Source of the DNA: CALOCN01 sp942491735
GTDB lineage: Bacteria > Eisenbacteria > RBG-16-71-46 > JABDJR01
Reading direction: 5' to 3'
Length of the DNA: 64,000 nt
NCBI GenBank assembly: GCA_942491735.1
Contig: CALOCN010000014.1
Location: 1-64,000 of the forward strand
In this document: piece by piece, positions 8,615 to 18,260 of the stretch
Numbering within the stretch: position 1 is the stretch's first letter
How the letters are laid out: every line of letters begins with the position of its first letter
Program-made: the position numbers and the translations under genes
The notes under the pieces: model-generated
Told to the model about the DNA's origin: nothing
Seen by the model: the letters and a program-made list of their open reading frames with translations, nothing else
The model's database searches: none

Positions 8615-9949
8615 GTGTTGCACGTGCTCTTGGTGGATGACGATCCCGTGTTCCGGAAGGATTTTGCCGAGTTCGCAGCCGATCGCTTCGTGGTCTCGAC
8701 CGCGGACGGCTTTGAGACTGGCCTGGCCCAGGCGAGCCGGGACCGGGTGGATGCGGTTCTCCTGGATATCGATCTGGGTGGAACACGTACCGGGTTGGAC
8801 CTGCTGGCGGAGATCCGTGCCAAGGAACCGGACCTTCCCATCATCATGGTTTCCGCGGAAGAGCGGGACGAAGTCCAGGTAGAGGCACACCGCGCCGGAG
8901 CGGATGGGTACTTCAGGAAGTCGTTCAGCCTCGATGTTCTCCAGGCCCACGTGGAACGGATGCTCCAGAACGTCCTTTGGCGTCAGCACGCCAGGGATCT
9001 GCAGAGGCGTAGCCCGGATCTGGTGGGGGCCAGTCCAGCCATGGAGGCGCTCCGAGCTGAGATCGTCAAGTGCGCGGACTCCTCGGCCCGTGTCCTCATC
9101 CGGGGTGAGACCGGAGTGGGCAAGGAGCTGGTCGCACGGGCGATCCACAACGCCAGCCGCAGGAAGACCGCCCGGTTCGTCGACGCAAACATGTCCGAGC
9201 TACCCGATTCCCTGTTCGACGACGAACTGTTTGGACACGAGCCGGGTGCGTACACCGACGCCAAGGGATCACGGGACGGGTTGCTGGAACTGGCGGACGG
9301 GGGAACGCTGTTTCTGGACGAGATCGCGGCAATGTCCATGGAACGGCAAAGCAAGCTGCTCCGGGTGATCGAGCGGGGCGAGTTCCGGCGTATTGGTGGG
9401 CGAGAGGCAGTGAAGAGCGATGTGCGCTTCGTGACTGCGACCAATGTCGATTTGGAGGACGCGATTGAAAGGGGTGCGTTTGCCCACGACTTGTTCTTCC
9501 GGATCGCCGAGGTTCAGATTCGGGTGCCACCCTTGCGTGAGCGCCTCGAAGACCTCCCGCTGCTTGCCCGAACCCTGGTGGACCGTATCTGCCGACGGGA
9601 CAAGCTTCCTCCCATCGCGGTTCTCGACGGTGCTTTGGAGTGCTGCTATGAGTACGGCTGGCCGGGGAACGTTCGCGAGTTCGAGACGCTCCTCAAGCAG
9701 TGCGTCATTGAATCCCCGGGTGGAATCCATGCGAGTGTTGTAGTCCAGAAGATGGATCGGTTCCTTCACCCGGACATCCAGGGGAGTGCACCCCCGAAGC
9801 TGAGGGAAGCCCTGCGCCGAGTTGAGCGGGCCATCGTGAGACAAGCCATGACACGTAACGGCGGTAACGCCAGTGCTGCTGCCGAGGAGTTGGGGGTCTC
9901 CCGCGCGAAGGTCTACAAGGTCTTGGAGGAGCCGGCGGGTTCCGATTGA
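8615..9949 (+). CDS. NtrC-family response regulator (REC-AAA+-Fis) with altered GAFTGA loop
   Basis: 444 residues starting at GTG 8615, with AAGGAGG at 8602-8608 inside the end of the kinase gene. REC domain: LLVDDD near the N-terminus, phosphoacceptor D51 in LLDIDL, and K102. AAA+ domain: Walker A GETGVGKE (164-171), Walker B TLFLDEIA, the FRIAEVQIRVPPLRERLEDL region. Fis-type HTH at the C-terminus (NASAAAEELGVSRAKVYKVL). The sigma-54-contacting loop, normally GAFTGA, reads GAYTDA at 211-216, so canonical sigma-54 activation is in doubt. The likely partner is the kinase just upstream; the likely target is the promoter between this gene and the M23 peptidase. Confidence 0.9.
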   Translation: MLHVLLVDDDPVFRKDFAEFAADRFVVSTADGFETGLAQASRDRVDAVLLDIDLGGTRTGLDLLAEIRAKEPDLPIIMVSAEERDEVQVEAHRAGADGYFRKSFSLDVLQAHVERMLQNVLWRQHARDLQRRSPDLVGASPAMEALRAEIVKCADSSARVLIRGETGVGKELVARAIHNASRRKTARFVDANMSELPDSLFDDELFGHEPGAYTDAKGSRDGLLELADGGTLFLDEIAAMSMERQSKLLRVIERGEFRRIGGREAVKSDVRFVTATNVDLEDAIERGAFAHDLFFRIAEVQIRVPPLRERLEDLPLLARTLVDRICRRDKLPPIAVLDGALECCYEYGWPGNVREFETLLKQCVIESPGGIHASVVVQKMDRFLHPDIQGSAPPKLREALRRVERAIVRQAMTRNGGNASAAAEELGVSRAKVYKVLEEPAGSD

Positions 9950-9959
9950 CGCCGGGGGT

Positions 9960-9977
9960 GGTCCACAGGCGTGGACC
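9960..9977 (+). promoter_or_regulatory. Perfect 7-bp inverted repeat, candidate activator site (or hairpin)
   Basis: GGTCCAC-aggc-GTGGACC lies 11 bases after the regulator's stop and about 165 bp before a sigma-54-like promoter, the usual place for an enhancer-binding-protein site. It could equally be a transcript-end hairpin, but no T-run follows. Confidence 0.45.
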
Positions 9978-10125
9978 GACATTCCAGGGGTCTGGACGCT
10001 GGCGAGCTCCCTCCGCTGTCTCCGATCCCCGAACTCCTGCCTGTGGTCCCCGCAATGCGTTGCATCTATAGGAGTTATCGTCAGCAATTGTCCCTGTGCT
10101 TCTGGCTGCATGCCAGTTGATGTTT

Positions 10126-10141
10126 CGGCATTGGTCTTGCG
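10126..10141 (+). promoter_or_regulatory. Sigma-54-like -24/-12 promoter
   Basis: The sequence CGGCATTGGTCTTGCG has GG and GC separated by exactly ten bases, with GGCA and TTGC matching the consensus. The predicted start of transcription is near 10152, 43 bases ahead of the ATG at 10195. It lies directly downstream of an NtrC-family regulator gene. Confidence 0.45.
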
Positions 10142-10194
10142 GTGCATCTCCTTGTTGCCCGATCCCCGGGCGACCCTGCAAGAAGGAGGATTCA

Positions 10195-13125
10195 ATGCCC
10201 CGGCAAGCAATCATGGCCATCGTGGCCGCTGTTCTCTTTGTCCTTGTCGCGTCTGCGCCTGCCTAAGCCCAGTCAGCCAGTCTGACTCCGAACGCCGTCG
10301 AGGCGGGAGGAACCCTGGTGCTGAATTGGTCCGGGTTTGGCGGGAACGTCAACTTGGAGGTATGGAAGGGAGGGACGTTCTGGCTCTATGCCAACACCGA
10401 TGTCCCGGGAAGCGGATCGCAGAATCTCGTCACCTCCGGCTGGGAGCTCCGTTCCGACTATCGGGTCAAAGTGGTGCTCCGAACCAACGCGTCCGTGTTC
10501 GCATGGACCAATTACGCCTCCGTCAGCAGCCCCTCGGTGAGTGTCTCGCCAACCAGCGTCACCGAAGGGCAGACCACCTACGTCAACTGGTCCGGGTTCA
10601 GCGGCAACGTGAACCTGGAGGTGTGGAAGGGCGGCACCTTCTGGCTCTACGCGAACACGAACGTCTCCGGGTCCGGATCCCAGGCACTCAACACGACCGG
10701 ATGGGAAATCCGTTCCGACTATCGCGTTAAGGTGGTCCTACGGGACAACGTATCGGTCAACGAGTACTCGAACTACTTCGTGGTTACCGCATCTCCGACG
10801 TTGACCCTGCTGTCGCCCAACGGCGGGGAGAGTTGGGAGGCGGGGACAACGCACACGATCTCTTGGACCTCGGCCAACGTGTCCGGCGGGATTCAGATCC
10901 AGCCCTATCTCGGGGGTGCTCCCCAAACGAACATTGCCGCGTCCGCCAGCAACACCGGGAGCTACGTTTGGAACATCCCCCCGGACTACCCTCCGGGGAC
11001 CACCTACCAGATCGGGATCAGCGCCATGTCGGGGACAGTCTCCGACTTTTCCAACGGTGACTTCACGATCACCAACCCTGTCACGGCCGCCGGGTTCGAC
11101 TACCCGTTTGGTCCCCCCAACGGAGCCCCGCGTTGTCCCGGTACCAGCCAGTGTGCGGGAGGGTGGCAGAACGTGCAGGACTTCGGGGAGTTCAACACCA
11201 GCGTGGGGGCCAGTCATCTGGGAGAGGACTGGAACCTGGGCTTCGGGTCCGACGACCTTGGGGAATCGATCTACGCCGCGGCGGACGGGGTTGTGACCTA
11301 CGCTCAGGACACCGGGATCGGCGGCTGGAAGGGTGTGATTATCATCCAGCACAGCGGGACATTTCAGGTTCCGGGTCAGGGGACAGTCACGGACGTCACC
11401 ACGATGTACGCCCATCTGGACGTTTCGAGCATCAACAGCTGGGTTTCCAACGGCAGCACGGTGACCCGGGGCCAAAAGATCGGTGAGATCGGTCCTACAC
11501 CAAGCGGCAGCACGGGGCCGCATCTTCACCTGGAAGTACGGACGGATACGGGCATTGTCCTGGGCCCGGGTTACAGCAATGACCCAACCGGTTGGACCGA
11601 CCCGTCGGAATTCATCGATGCCAACCGGCTGGTTAGCGAGCCCGTTCTTACCCTCACAGCTCCCAACGGTGGCGAGTGCTGGGTGGCCGGCACCACGGAG
11701 ACGATCACCTGGACCTCAAGCAATGTCACGGGAGACATTCAGATCCAACCATATGTGGCTGGTGTCCCTCAGACCAACCTGGCTGCGGCGGCCCCCAACA
11801 CGGGGAGCCTTGTCTGGGACATCCCGGCCGGCTACTCCACCGGGACGGAGTATCAGATCGGTATCAGCGCCATGGGTGGGACGGTGTTCGACTTCTCCGA
11901 TGCCGACTTTAAGATTGGAGCGGGGCCGGAACTTACCCTGACCTCTCCGAACGGCGGTGAGGACTGGCCGGTGGGAACCACGCAGACCATCACGTGGACT
12001 TCTAGCAATGTCACGGGGGACATCCAGATCCAACCGTATCTGGGCGGTGTTCCCCAGACCAACCTGGCTGCAGCGGCCGCCAACACGGGGAGCTTTGTCT
12101 GGGACATCCCGGCCGGCTACCCGACCGGTACGACCTATCGGATCGGGATCAGCGCCATGAGTGGAAGCGTATCCGACTTCTCGGATGCGGACTTCACGAT
12201 CAGTGCCTCGGGAGGTGGGGTGGTCTTCGACAGGCGTTCCGTCTGGGATAACACGATCGCGCGGGACTACGACGATCTCTGTGGAACTGGCTACAGCACG
12301 GATGCCAGCGATGTGGTTAGGGTCTATACGCGAGAGCAGATCAATCGGACCGGACGCACGGTTGCCCGATTCGTTACCGATGGAATGCAGTGCAGCAGCA
12401 TCGCATCGGCGACGTTGAGGCTGTACGCCGTATTCGAGACAGAGTTTGTCCAGAACGACTTCCACGTGTCTCGCATCACCGAGGACTGGGTGTCGACCGA
12501 TGCGACCTGGTGCGACCGGTCGGCGGGACTAGCGTGGTCCAGCAACGGCGTCGCCTTCACCGACACCGGACAGGCGACGACCTCGATTCCCCCTCTATAC
12601 GGTTCCGGGACGTTTGGTCCACGAGGGGAGTGGATCGAGTGGGACGTGACCGAGATCGTTCGGAACTGGTTGCTGGATGGGGATCCCAACTTCGGCTTCG
12701 TGGTGTGGCAGACGCCTCTGGGGGGGCATGGAAGGAATCAGGAGATCCACTTTGCCAGCCGCGAGTACGCTGACGCCTATTTGACCCCCCAGCTTGTGAT
12801 CGAAGGCGTCTGTCCGATCACGAGCGCCGAGAGTCCGGAGCCGGAACCCGGCGTTGTCCTGCTGCAGAACGCACCCAATCCGTTCCGATCGACGACGGCG
12901 ATCACCTACGGGTTGGAGAGCCCGGAATTCGTTGAGCTCTCCGTGTTCGACATCGCCGGTCGACTGGTCAAGAGGGTGTATTCGGGCAGGCGTGAGCCCG
13001 GTGAGTACCGTGAGACCTGGGACGCCCGGGATGAGAACGGAGCAAGGGTCAGGGATGGCGTTTACTTCTATCGGTTGAGAGCGGGCGCGGTAGTCCGAAA
13101 CCAGAAGATGCTTCTTATCCGGTGA
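10195..13125 (+). pseudogene. Secreted M23 (LytM) peptidase, multidomain, with in-frame TAA in signal peptide
   Basis: ATG 10195 follows AAGGAGGA and encodes a signal peptide MPRQAIMAIVAAVLFVLVAS-APA; codon 24 is TAA (10264-10266), and the frame then continues AQSASLTPN to 13125. A Tyr codon there would give a normal APAYA/QS cleavage site, so one base change explains it. Domains after the stop: two near-identical beta-sandwich repeats (NWSG..GNVNLEVWKGGTFW), three PNGGE-type Kre9/KNH-like repeats split around an M23 metallopeptidase (HLGEDWN and HLHLEVR zinc motifs, about residues 341 and 442), a DNRLRE-type domain and a FlgD-like sorting tail. M23 enzymes cut peptidoglycan cross-links. Either a recent pseudogene, an assembly error, or re-initiation. 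No good downstream start with a signal peptide exists. Confidence 0.8.
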
Positions 13126-13144
13126 CGTGGCTTGATGCTGTTGA

Positions 13145-13178
13145 GGGGGCGACGATCCCGATTGGGGTGGTCGCCCCC
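13145..13178 (+). terminator. Hairpin after the M23 gene
   Basis: GGGGGCGAC (13145-13153) pairs perfectly with GTCGCCCCC (13170-13178), 20 bases after the stop codon. There is no T-tract, so this is a terminator-like or transcript-protecting hairpin. Confidence 0.55.
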
Positions 13179-13324
13179 GTCACCTTGAACGTCACCCCCA
13201 TGGTTCGCCACCGGCCCTTCTGAGCCTCAAGCCATCATTCCTAGCCCCCACCGGCCACCATCCTGATACCGTAGTTGGTTCACACCTTTTGCAGCTCCCC
13301 ACCTACCCCAACAGGATCAGGACC

Positions 13325-16276
13325 GTGAAAAGACCCTTGAAGGTTCTCGCCTGGACTACCGGCGGATTCGTCGTCCTCACACTCCTGCTCGTCCTGGGCC
13401 TGCGCCTGTTCCTACCCGCGGAGAAGCTTCGCGATCTGGCCGTCACGCGCGCCTCGGCCGCCCTGGGACGCGAGGTCACGGTCGAGGACGTGCGGGTCTC
13501 CCTGCGCGGCGGGCTGGGTGTCCAGTTGACCGGGGTGGGCATCGGCAATCCCGTGGGGTTTCCCGCGGGACACCTGATGACGGCCAAGAGCGTGGATCTC
13601 AAACTGCGTCTGCGCCCCCTCTTCTCGCGGCAGTTGCACGCCGATCGGCTGGTGATCAACGCCCCCACGATCTCCCTCGTCAAGTTCGACGCGACGCGGA
13701 ACAACTACACCTTCGCCAAGGCGGATTCCGTTCCTTCGCCGGACGGAGACGCTCCGGCCAAGGGCGCGGCCACGCTGAACCTGGAACGGCTCGAGTGCGA
13801 CGGGGGGATGGTGAGCTTTCGGGACGAGGAAGCCGGCACCGCGTTCGAGTTGACCGGGCTGGGCCTCAGCTGGACGGTCTCCGATGACGGGAGCGGGCAA
13901 CTTACCTCCCGCGGCAAGACCGGGGCCGACAGCCTGAAGGTCAGCGGGAAGCAGGCGATCGCGGTTGGGCCGGTGACCTTCGATCACCTGGTGCGCCTGG
14001 ATCCGACCGGCAAGCGAGTCAACCTGGAAGAGGGCACGTTGGTCCTGGCGGGGCTGGAGTTCGCGGTCACGGCTGCGTCTTCCTACGATCCGGAGACTCC
14101 GGTCACCGAGGCCCAAGTCACTGGCGAAGCGCTTGACCTGGCCGCTCTCCTGGCCCTGGTGCCGGCGGAGACGGCGAGCAACCTGGACGGCGTGAAAGCG
14201 AGCGGAACGCTTGGCTTGCGCACATCCCTCACCTTCGATCGGACCCTGGACGACCCCCTTGCCCTTGCCGGTGCGCTCGAGCTGACCGGTGGGCAGCTCC
14301 AACTGCCGGATCTCCCCGATCCCATCACCAACCTGTCCGGCTCGGCCACCTTCGACAACGAGACCCTGGAGCTGACGACCGTGCAGGCGAGCGTTTCCGG
14401 GACGGATCTCGTATTCGCCGGGGCGGTGACCGGTCTGAGCCAGCCCGCCGACATGACGGCCGAGGGCACCCTCAACCTGACCGCAAACCTGGCGGGTCTG
14501 CAGGGGTACCTGCCCGCCGAGCGCCAGGCCGTTCTGGGTGGCAAGGCCACCGGGCAGGTCAAGCTTGCCGGCCGCGTGGACACGCCGCGCGCGCTGCTCT
14601 CCGGCGGCGAGTTCACCGTCACCGACCTGCGCTACCGTGACGCCAGCACCGCCGAGCCGGTGACCGACCTGGACGCGACGGTAACGTTTGGGCCTCGCGA
14701 TGTGACTATCAAGAGCTGCTCGGTCAAGCTGGAGGTGAACAGCCTTACCTTGAGCGGCGAGTTGCGGGGTCTGGTCCCTGCGCTCCTGGCCGAAGGAACC
14801 GCCAGTCCCAAGGTGGACTGTTCCCTCAAGGCCAGGTTCGTCGCCGCCCCGGGCGCATCCGCCTCGGCCAGTTCTGGCGCTGCTGCTTCCGGAGTGGATC
14901 TTGGATTCAACGGGACGGTGGCCGGTCTGACGCAGGCTGCCGATTTGAAGACCGAGGGCACCCTCAACGTGACCGCCGACCTGGCGGGGTTGCAGGGGTA
15001 CCTACCCGCCGAGCGCAAGGCGGTTCTGGGTGGGAAGGCCACCGGCTGGATCAAGTTCGCCGGCCGCGTGGACACGCCGCGCGAGCTGCTTTCCGGCGGC
15101 GAGTTCACCGTCACCGATCTTCGTTACCGCGACGCCAACATCTTTGAGCCGGTGACCGACCTGGACGCGACGGTGACGTTTGGTCCCCGCGATGTGACCC
15201 TCAAGAGTTGCTCGGTCAAGCTGGAGCCCAGCAACTTCACCTTGAGCGGCGTAGTGCGGGACCTGGTGCCTGCCCTGTGGGGCGGATCGCCAACCAAACC
15301 CCATCTGGAGTTTGCCCTGAACGCGCCCCTCTTCAACGCCGACCACCTGTTTCCCGCCGCGAGCCCCGGTGTTGCGCCTCCGGTTGGCACGTCGGGAGCG
15401 GAGCGGCCTCCGGTGGTGGCAGAGTTCCCGGACTTCACCGGTTCCGGTACGGTCACGCTTGCCAACCTGATCTACGGCGGGGTGACCTTCACCGACCTGA
15501 CCGGCACGTTGGCGATCGCCGATCGCACCCTCAAGGTCGGCGACGTGACCGGTGCGGTCTATGCGGGGCAGGTCACCGGCGAGACCTCGGTGGACCTCAA
15601 CGACATGAGCGTTCCCGGGTACAGCGGGAGCTTCGCCGCGACCGGCATCCAGGCCGATTCGCTGCTCAGCCGGTTTACTCCGCTAAAGAATCATCTCTAC
15701 GGCGCCCTGGACTTCCGCGGAACGTACGCGGCGTCCGGAAAGGAGGCGGCGGCCTTCCGGCGTTCGCTCACCCTGGACGCCAGCAGCGCCATGACCCAGG
15801 GGCGACTGGTCACGACCGGGGTGATCCAGCAGGGGATCAGCACCCTGGCCAAGCAGGTTGGGCACACCTTCGAGAAGGAAGAGAAGCTGAAGGACCTGGC
15901 CGGTTCGGTGAAGGTGTCCGCCGAGCGGGTGATGCTCGATCGTTTCGCCAGCGAGATCCCGGGACTGGGCCAGCTCACTCTGGAGGGAAGCTACGGCTTC
16001 AACGGCGACCTGGACTTCAAGGGGGACCTGCTGCTGACCGAGGAGAACTCGCGCAAGCTGTTGGGCGGCGGGGAGAGCGGCTTGACCGGCGCCCTGGGAA
16101 GCCTGTTGGGCAAGAAGGACCCGGAGACCGTCGCGCGCCTGAGGCTACCGATGACGATTGGCGGCGCCTTCACCCGGCCGGAGGTGGGGTTGGATTTCTC
16201 CGCCGTGGGCAAGGAGAGCGGCCAGGAGATCGTCAACGAGCTGAAGGGAAAGCTGGGGGGGTTGTTCAAGAAGTAG
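13325..16276 (+). CDS. AsmA-family protein
   Basis: 983 residues from GTG 13325 (MKRPLKVLAWTTGGFVV...), chosen because it starts just before the single N-terminal membrane anchor; TTG 13289 would add twelve residues. The AsmA N-terminal signature follows the anchor (LRDLAVTRASAALGREVTVE and LTGVGIGNPVGF). AsmA-like proteins are inner-membrane-anchored periplasmic beta-rich proteins thought to help move phospholipids to the outer membrane, which implies a diderm cell. A 119-residue segment is present twice in tandem (see the repeat entry). The C-terminal AsmA_2-like part ends GGLFKK. Its last 11 bases overlap the convergent TIR gene. Confidence 0.85.
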   Translation: MKRPLKVLAWTTGGFVVLTLLLVLGLRLFLPAEKLRDLAVTRASAALGREVTVEDVRVSLRGGLGVQLTGVGIGNPVGFPAGHLMTAKSVDLKLRLRPLFSRQLHADRLVINAPTISLVKFDATRNNYTFAKADSVPSPDGDAPAKGAATLNLERLECDGGMVSFRDEEAGTAFELTGLGLSWTVSDDGSGQLTSRGKTGADSLKVSGKQAIAVGPVTFDHLVRLDPTGKRVNLEEGTLVLAGLEFAVTAASSYDPETPVTEAQVTGEALDLAALLALVPAETASNLDGVKASGTLGLRTSLTFDRTLDDPLALAGALELTGGQLQLPDLPDPITNLSGSATFDNETLELTTVQASVSGTDLVFAGAVTGLSQPADMTAEGTLNLTANLAGLQGYLPAERQAVLGGKATGQVKLAGRVDTPRALLSGGEFTVTDLRYRDASTAEPVTDLDATVTFGPRDVTIKSCSVKLEVNSLTLSGELRGLVPALLAEGTASPKVDCSLKARFVAAPGASASASSGAAASGVDLGFNGTVAGLTQAADLKTEGTLNVTADLAGLQGYLPAERKAVLGGKATGWIKFAGRVDTPRELLSGGEFTVTDLRYRDANIFEPVTDLDATVTFGPRDVTLKSCSVKLEPSNFTLSGVVRDLVPALWGGSPTKPHLEFALNAPLFNADHLFPAASPGVAPPVGTSGAERPPVVAEFPDFTGSGTVTLANLIYGGVTFTDLTGTLAIADRTLKVGDVTGAVYAGQVTGETSVDLNDMSVPGYSGSFAATGIQADSLLSRFTPLKNHLYGALDFRGTYAASGKEAAAFRRSLTLDASSAMTQGRLVTTGVIQQGISTLAKQVGHTFEKEEKLKDLAGSVKVSAERVMLDRFASEIPGLGQLTLEGSYGFNGDLDFKGDLLLTEENSRKLLGGGESGLTGALGSLLGKKDPETVARLRLPMTIGGAFTRPEVGLDFSAVGKESGQEIVNELKGKLGGLFKK
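14432..15280 (+). repeat. Tandem intragenic duplication in the AsmA gene
   Basis: 14432-14788 and 14924-15280 encode aligned 119-residue segments that are largely identical (both contain LAGLQGYLPAER and GGEFTVTDLRYRDA and DATVTFGPRDVT). The period is 492 bp, in frame. The linker between them is Ala/Ser rich. Confidence 0.9.
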
Positions 16277-17315
16277 ATGTGGGGCGCGCGGCAATCAGGC
16301 GGCCCAATTCCTCGATCGCCCAGCTTCTGGACTGCCCCGCCGGTGACCCCTGTCGCTGCATCCGCTTCTCCAGCTTCTTGTCGAAGTCCGCGATCCGATG
16401 CGTGATGGTTGGCGCGTGGGACTGGATGAGCGTATGCCCGATCCCGTGCACCGGCTTGAGCAACGCCGACCCGGCATGGAACCAGTCTCCCACCATGAGG
16501 GAGGAGATCATCTTTTCCCCGGTGACCAAGGCGATCTCAACCTGCTCGTCGGTCATCGACTCCAGGAACTCCCGCAGGATTCCCAACCGTACCGCGGTAA
16601 CTCCCTCTCCATAGTCCTTGTCCAGGTCCAGGTCGGCCTGGATCATGAGTTTGCAACCGGCGCCCCGGGCATGGCGCAGGAGGGAGGTCAGTTCCTTGTG
16701 ATAGTCCCGATAGTGATCCTCGCCCCGGGGCTGATTACCGTATCGCTTGGCCCAGATCTCGTGGCGGGGTCCCTCGTCGGGAAGCGTGAAGGAGCCAAGT
16801 CCGCCCCCCTGGCGCACCACTTGCGGTTTGCGAAGGGTGGTGTAGGCCTCATCGGCGAACCTTGCGATGACCCGCCCCCGCTCCGCCGGCCCCTCGGCCA
16901 ACTCCCCCACGTCCCGGGACGCCTTGGCCGAGGACTCGATGAGGGCGTCGAAGTTCTCCTCGCCGAGCCTTCGCAGGGCCTTGTCGTTGACTGTGTCCGC
17001 AACCACCGCGTGCTGCATCTGGATCATGCCCTCGGGCAAGCCCCCGACACAGACGGGGATCACGGGAACGCGCTTGGCTTCGGCGAACCCGATCTCCTGA
17101 TGGACCCAGCCCCGTTTGTGGGAGAGCTCGGTCAGGATGGGGACGAACACATGAGCGTGGGTGATGAGCCGCTTGATCTGGTCGGTGAACCCGGATCCCA
17201 GCGAGAGCTGCGTGTCCGAAACCGGCGACAGGCCGGCCCCCTTCAGCAGATCGAAGACGACATCGTGGGCGTCCTGATCCTGATGGGAATAGCTGATGAA
17301 GACGCGGTAGCTCAT
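16266..17315 (-). CDS. TIR-domain protein
   Basis: 349 residues. The N-terminal 130 residues form a TIR domain: YRVFISYSHQDQDAHDVVFD, FVPILTELSHKRGWVHQEIG, AEAKRVPVIPVCVGG; the Glu in QEIGFAEA sits where NAD-cleaving TIRs keep their catalytic Glu. The remaining 200 residues contain a second, unrecognised domain (CKLMIQADLDLDKDYGEG, VEIALVTGEKMISSLMVGDW, LLKPVHGIGHTLIQSHAP). Prokaryotic TIR proteins usually act in immunity through NAD(P) hydrolysis or cyclic nucleotide production; here the C-terminal domain would be sensor or effector. It converges on and overlaps the AsmA gene by 11 bp. It is a stand-alone gene about 9 kb from the RyR/TIR cluster. Confidence 0.85.
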   Translation of the reverse strand: MSYRVFISYSHQDQDAHDVVFDLLKGAGLSPVSDTQLSLGSGFTDQIKRLITHAHVFVPILTELSHKRGWVHQEIGFAEAKRVPVIPVCVGGLPEGMIQMQHAVVADTVNDKALRRLGEENFDALIESSAKASRDVGELAEGPAERGRVIARFADEAYTTLRKPQVVRQGGGLGSFTLPDEGPRHEIWAKRYGNQPRGEDHYRDYHKELTSLLRHARGAGCKLMIQADLDLDKDYGEGVTAVRLGILREFLESMTDEQVEIALVTGEKMISSLMVGDWFHAGSALLKPVHGIGHTLIQSHAPTITHRIADFDKKLEKRMQRQGSPAGQSRSWAIEELGRLIAARPTSTS

Positions 17316-17404
17316 GCCCTCATTCTAACCCAATTGCGCTACGCTACGGCCTTGCCCTGCCAGGTGGCCGAGTCACGCTCCGTCTCCCCATTCGTAGAGA
17401 ACCC

Positions 17405-18241
17405 GTGAAGCCCATCCTCACCCTCCTCCTCATCGCCCTCATCCCCTCCATCACCCACGCGGGCGCGTGGCCCCAGCCGCCCGGCGCCACCTACGCCAAG
17501 CTTTCCGTATCCCACCTCTCCTCCAACCAGTTCTACACCTCCGAGGGCCACCCGCTCACCACCTCGAACTACTCCCAGTTCCGCCTCGACGCCTACGCCG
17601 AGGTCGGCATCACGAGTCGCCTCACCGGCGTGTTCCGCTTCCCCTTCCTGGAGAGTTCCTCGTTCGAGACCTCCGAGACCAATACCGCCCCCGGCGATCT
17701 CACCCTGGAGACCCGCTACACGCTCAAGACCGGCGCCACACCGCTTGCCCTGGCCCTGCGCGTCACGCTTCCCACCGGGGACTCGGAGGGCGTCACTCCA
17801 CTGAAGGGGACCGAGGGCTTTGTCCGTCTCCCGACCGGGGACAACCTGACCACCATTCTGCCGGTCTTCACCGTGTCCCACTCCTTCTACCCGGTTCGCG
17901 CTTACGCCACGGCGGATGCAGGCTACGCGTTTCGCACCAACGGATTCACCGACGAGTACCGCGGCTACCTGGAGGCCGGTTGGGAATTCGCCTCGCGGTT
18001 CCTGCTCAAAGGGATGATCGGCACCCGCGGCCCGGTCACCACGCCCAACCCCGACCTGGCCCTGGAGGCCCGCAATGGGCGCGGCGAAGGGGTGCAGTTC
18101 ACCCGCGTGGGGGGCGGCTTGGGTTACGATCCGGTGGATGGGTTCTCGGTGGAGGTGGATGTCACGACCAACATCTGGCGCACCGTCAACGCCTATGGCG
18201 GAACCAGCTTTACCTTGGGCGTCTCCTGGCAACGCCCCTGA
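17405..18241 (+). CDS. Outer-membrane beta-barrel-like protein
   Basis: 278 residues from GTG 17405 with a clear signal peptide (MKPILTLLLIALIPSITHA then GAWP). The mature part is rich in alternating hydrophobic strands with aromatic ends (YAEVGITSRLTGVFRFPFLE, TLETRYTLKTGATPLALALR, YLEAGWEFASRFLLKGMIG) and ends FTLGVSWQRP, a typical barrel C-terminus. It resembles the MetA/transporter group of putative outer-membrane proteins. The next gene, a lipoprotein, begins 19 bases later on the same strand, so the two are probably one operon. Substrate unknown. Confidence 0.7.
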   Translation: MKPILTLLLIALIPSITHAGAWPQPPGATYAKLSVSHLSSNQFYTSEGHPLTTSNYSQFRLDAYAEVGITSRLTGVFRFPFLESSSFETSETNTAPGDLTLETRYTLKTGATPLALALRVTLPTGDSEGVTPLKGTEGFVRLPTGDNLTTILPVFTVSHSFYPVRAYATADAGYAFRTNGFTDEYRGYLEAGWEFASRFLLKGMIGTRGPVTTPNPDLALEARNGRGEGVQFTRVGGGLGYDPVDGFSVEVDVTTNIWRTVNAYGGTSFTLGVSWQRP

Positions 18242-18260
18242 TCGCTCGAAAGGAACCTGT

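Noticed and set aside
6019..8847. 942-residue open frame antisense to the sensor kinase
   Set aside because: Opposite a gene with clear domains; composition is that of a GC-rich shadow frame, and it has no start signal or recognisable domain.
10264..10266. Reassigned TAA as a sense codon
   Set aside because: csb2 ends properly with TAA at 61424-61426, and a single in-frame TAA is better explained by mutation or sequence error.
15208..16614. 468-residue frame overlapping the AsmA 3' half
   Set aside because: A shifted frame of the AsmA gene with arginine-rich, motif-free sequence.
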